Assembly (NCBI RefSeq): GCF_021107415.1
Contig: NZ_JAIOSW010000064.1
Span: forward strand, 1 to 8,723
DNA from: Desulfobacula sp.
Lineage (GTDB): Bacteria > Desulfobacterota > Desulfobacteria > Desulfobacterales > Desulfobacteraceae
Reading direction: 5' to 3'
DNA length: 8,723 bases
The first letter of the stretch is position 1. Each line of letters begins with the position of its first letter. The notes under the pieces were generated by a model, which had not been told where the DNA came from, did no database searches, and was given only the letters and a program-made list of their open reading frames with translations. Both the position numbers and the translations under genes were made by a program. Below are positions 7,296-8,723 of this stretch, piece after piece.

Positions 7296-7323
7296 CCAGG
7301 TGATCCGGTTTTGAATCACCTGG
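7296..7323 (-). promoter_or_regulatory. Intercistronic hairpin, 9-bp perfect stem
   Basis: CCAGGTGAT (7296-7304) and ATCACCTGG (7315-7323) are perfect reverse complements separated by a 10-base loop. The structure begins 21 bases after the DUF1329 stop codon in the direction of transcription. No U-tract follows, so it is not a standard intrinsic terminator. It could protect the 3' end of an upstream message from exonucleases or mark a processing site, letting DUF1329 be expressed at a different level from the transporter genes. The structure is seen; the role is inferred. Confidence 0.6.
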
Positions 7324-7344
7324 TTTTGAAAAAGTTGTAAAGCC

Positions 7345-8706
7345 CTACCTTGTCCCCATTCGCCTTAAGGCTGCAGGTGTAAAAATTCTGGGAGACATTT
7401 TTTTATTGAAAATATATTCATTTTCTTCATTGTGAACACCAAATACGTTGTAACGACCGGACTGAAAATCATAAGTAAGCTCGAACGTGGGCATGAATGC
7501 CGGCACATCGTAATAGTTGACCACAGGGGCTTCCTGCAATTTCCAGAGCTGGTCCCTGTTATCATAGCAATCCACAGCTAATATCTGCCATGAATCTTCG
7601 TCAATATAGAATGTCCGTCGTTTGTATATGTGGCGGGTTCCCTGCTTTAAAGTCGCGTCAATTACCCATACCCTGTGCAATTCGTAACGGGCCAGTTCCG
7701 GGTTGATATGGCGTTTTTGTAAAATATCCTTATATTTAAGATCACCACTATGCAGTTTATAAGAGTTGTAGGGAACAATTATTTCCTTCTTGCCCACAAG
7801 ATTCCATTCATAGCGCTGGGGACTGCCATTGTACATATCAATCTGGTCGGTAACTATGATTCCATCCGAACCCTCATTTGGATTGTCAAATCCCATATCG
7901 GGCGCCCGAAGGACACGGCGCTGACCTGGTTTATATGACCATGCCTTGCGTGATTCCTTTTCCTGATCCAGGGTCTCGTGAATAACTACGGCTTTTCCCG
8001 CATTCCGGGGAGGTCCCAGTGTTAGTGCCAGTCGGACAAAAATAAGATTGTTGAGTTTTTCCTCGGTGGCACCTTTCCGGTGATACAAAAACAGATTCTT
8101 GCCGTGGATAAATCCCTTTTCATATGATCCGCCTCGGGTAACGGGAAATTTTGCGTATTTACGCTCCAGACTGTCGCCCTTATATTTGAGCAAGCTGTTC
8201 CAAATAGCTTCCAGCCCGTTTTTGGGAATAGGAAACGGAATACCGATAACCGAACCGGTTACCCCGTTGCCACCCTCCACCAGTTCGGCAGTTGCCACAT
8301 TTTTAATGGTAGCGTCGTAAATACGCTGGGGCACCGATGCACTGCGACGTGTTGGATAGACATTCATTTTATATGTATCCATTGCCTTAAGCATGGCCTT
8401 ATGCCCCTCAGTTAATTTGTCTGAATATTGATTCATATTAGCTGCGTTGATGGTGTACTGCACTTGATCTTTGGCAAATGGATCAAGATGGTGCATCCCC
8501 GGCTCATAGCCTGCAGGTGGTGTAATGATGCCCTCTTCCCAAGCCGGGATAGTGCCGTCGGCATTGCCTGCTTTTTCAGCGCCGAGCGGGGTAAGATCCT
8601 TGCCCAGACGGGCAGCCTCCTCCGGGTTGAGTTTGGCCCAGGTGTTTGTTACAGCCAAGCCGGTCACAAAAAAACCGACCATTATAAATAATATTATTTT
8701 CCGCAT
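7345..8706 (-). CDS. Secreted DUF1329 (LolA/LolB-like) envelope protein
   Basis: A 453-residue protein with a Sec signal peptide: Lys-rich start, hydrophobic stretch about 4-20, probable cleavage after TWA (Ala24). The mature N-terminus carries the family signature LGKDLTPLGAEKAGNADG (residues 34-51) followed by TIPAW, and a second conserved block GQRRVLRAPDMGFDNP lies at 261-276. These and the full length match DUF1329, whose fold is related to the lipoprotein carriers LolA/LolB. It lacks a lipobox cysteine, so it is probably a soluble periplasmic protein binding a hydrophobic ligand. The ATG is preceded by GAGGAG six bases upstream (8713-8718), which fixes the start. It is the first gene visible in the run; a DUF1302 partner is commonly found just upstream of such genes, outside this window. 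The family assignment is secure; ligand and exact role are unknown. Confidence 0.93.
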   Translation of the reverse strand: MRKIILFIMVGFFVTGLAVTNTWAKLNPEEAARLGKDLTPLGAEKAGNADGTIPAWEEGIITPPAGYEPGMHHLDPFAKDQVQYTINAANMNQYSDKLTEGHKAMLKAMDTYKMNVYPTRRSASVPQRIYDATIKNVATAELVEGGNGVTGSVIGIPFPIPKNGLEAIWNSLLKYKGDSLERKYAKFPVTRGGSYEKGFIHGKNLFLYHRKGATEEKLNNLIFVRLALTLGPPRNAGKAVVIHETLDQEKESRKAWSYKPGQRRVLRAPDMGFDNPNEGSDGIIVTDQIDMYNGSPQRYEWNLVGKKEIIVPYNSYKLHSGDLKYKDILQKRHINPELARYELHRVWVIDATLKQGTRHIYKRRTFYIDEDSWQILAVDCYDNRDQLWKLQEAPVVNYYDVPAFMPTFELTYDFQSGRYNVFGVHNEENEYIFNKKMSPRIFTPAALRRMGTR

Positions 8707-8712
8707 GATGTT

Positions 8713-8718
8713 CTCCTC
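8713..8718 (-). promoter_or_regulatory. Ribosome binding site of the DUF1329 gene
   Basis: On the minus strand GAGGAG lies six bases before the ATG at 8706. Only 17 bases upstream of the gene are visible, too few to decide whether a promoter or another gene precedes it. Confidence 0.75.
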
Positions 8719-8723
8719 TTATA

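Larger units (their letters stand above)
1..8706 (-). other. Probable six-gene envelope transport operon
   Basis: Six genes share one strand, with gaps of 100, 38, -4, -8 and 37 bases. No intrinsic terminator or opposing gene interrupts them. The order is DUF1329, YCF48-like propeller, RND permease, sulfatase, small membrane protein, PQQ-type lipoprotein. All are predicted to be exported or membrane-embedded. The first three are a known recurring set; the last three appear to be an added module. Both ends continue outside the window, so the full operon is likely longer. Confidence 0.75.

Noticed and set aside
7245..7319. N-terminal extension of the YCF48-like protein from a GTG at 7319
   Set aside because: No ribosome binding site precedes the GTG, it lies inside the 9-bp hairpin, and it would put 50 residues before the signal core. 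ATG 7244 has AAAGGAG at ideal spacing.
7282..7323. Intrinsic transcription terminator after DUF1329
   Set aside because: Neither hairpin is followed by a U-rich tract on the transcript, and the downstream genes have no visible promoter of their own.
1..8723. CRISPR arrays, tRNA or rRNA genes, insertion sequences, attachment sites
   Set aside because: No regularly spaced repeats, no cloverleaf-like segments, no transposase-like frames and no terminal inverted repeats were found. The sequence is almost wholly occupied by the six genes.

Overview
The window is a single, tightly packed, leftward (minus-strand) gene run from a Gram-negative bacterium. Every credible gene reads right to left, the largest gap is about 100 bases, and no gene on the plus strand survives inspection. 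The products are almost all envelope proteins: cleavable signal peptides, a lipobox and a 12-helix inner-membrane transporter. Intermediate GC, the protein families present and their phrasing suggest a marine or sediment Desulfobacterota (Desulfobacteraceae-like) or a related proteobacterium. That placement is inference; no rRNA or other phylogenetic marker is present.

Layout in transcription order (right to left): (1) a secreted DUF1329 protein of the LolA/LolB-like group at 8706-7345; (2) a secreted YCF48/BNR-repeat beta-propeller at 7244-6123; (3) an RND-superfamily (MMPL/COG1033-type) exporter at 6084-3739; (4) a secreted type I formylglycine sulfatase at 3742-2324, overlapping the transporter stop as ATGA; (5) a small polytopic membrane protein of unknown function at 2331-1753, overlapping the sulfatase by 8 bases; (6) a PQQ-type beta-propeller lipoprotein starting at 1715 and still open when the window ends at base 1.

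DUF1329, YCF48/BNR propeller and RND permease form a recurrent gene set in proteobacteria, often with a DUF1302 porin-like protein. A DUF1302 gene just upstream, beyond 8723, is therefore expected but not seen. The trio is best read as an envelope-spanning system that moves a hydrophobic compound between inner and outer membrane. The unusual part is its extension: a sulfatase, a small integral membrane protein and a lipoprotein propeller, joined by stop/start overlaps that imply translational coupling. A working hypothesis is that the transported molecule, or its outer-membrane acceptor, carries a sulfate ester removed in the periplasm. This is inference from gene order.

Possible regulatory structure: a nine-base-pair hairpin plus a short GC-rich hairpin between genes 1 and 2, and a small GNRA-loop hairpin between genes 2 and 3. 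None has a following U-tract, so they look like mRNA stability or processing elements rather than terminators. No operon promoter lies inside the window, and no RNA genes, mobile elements or CRISPR were found.
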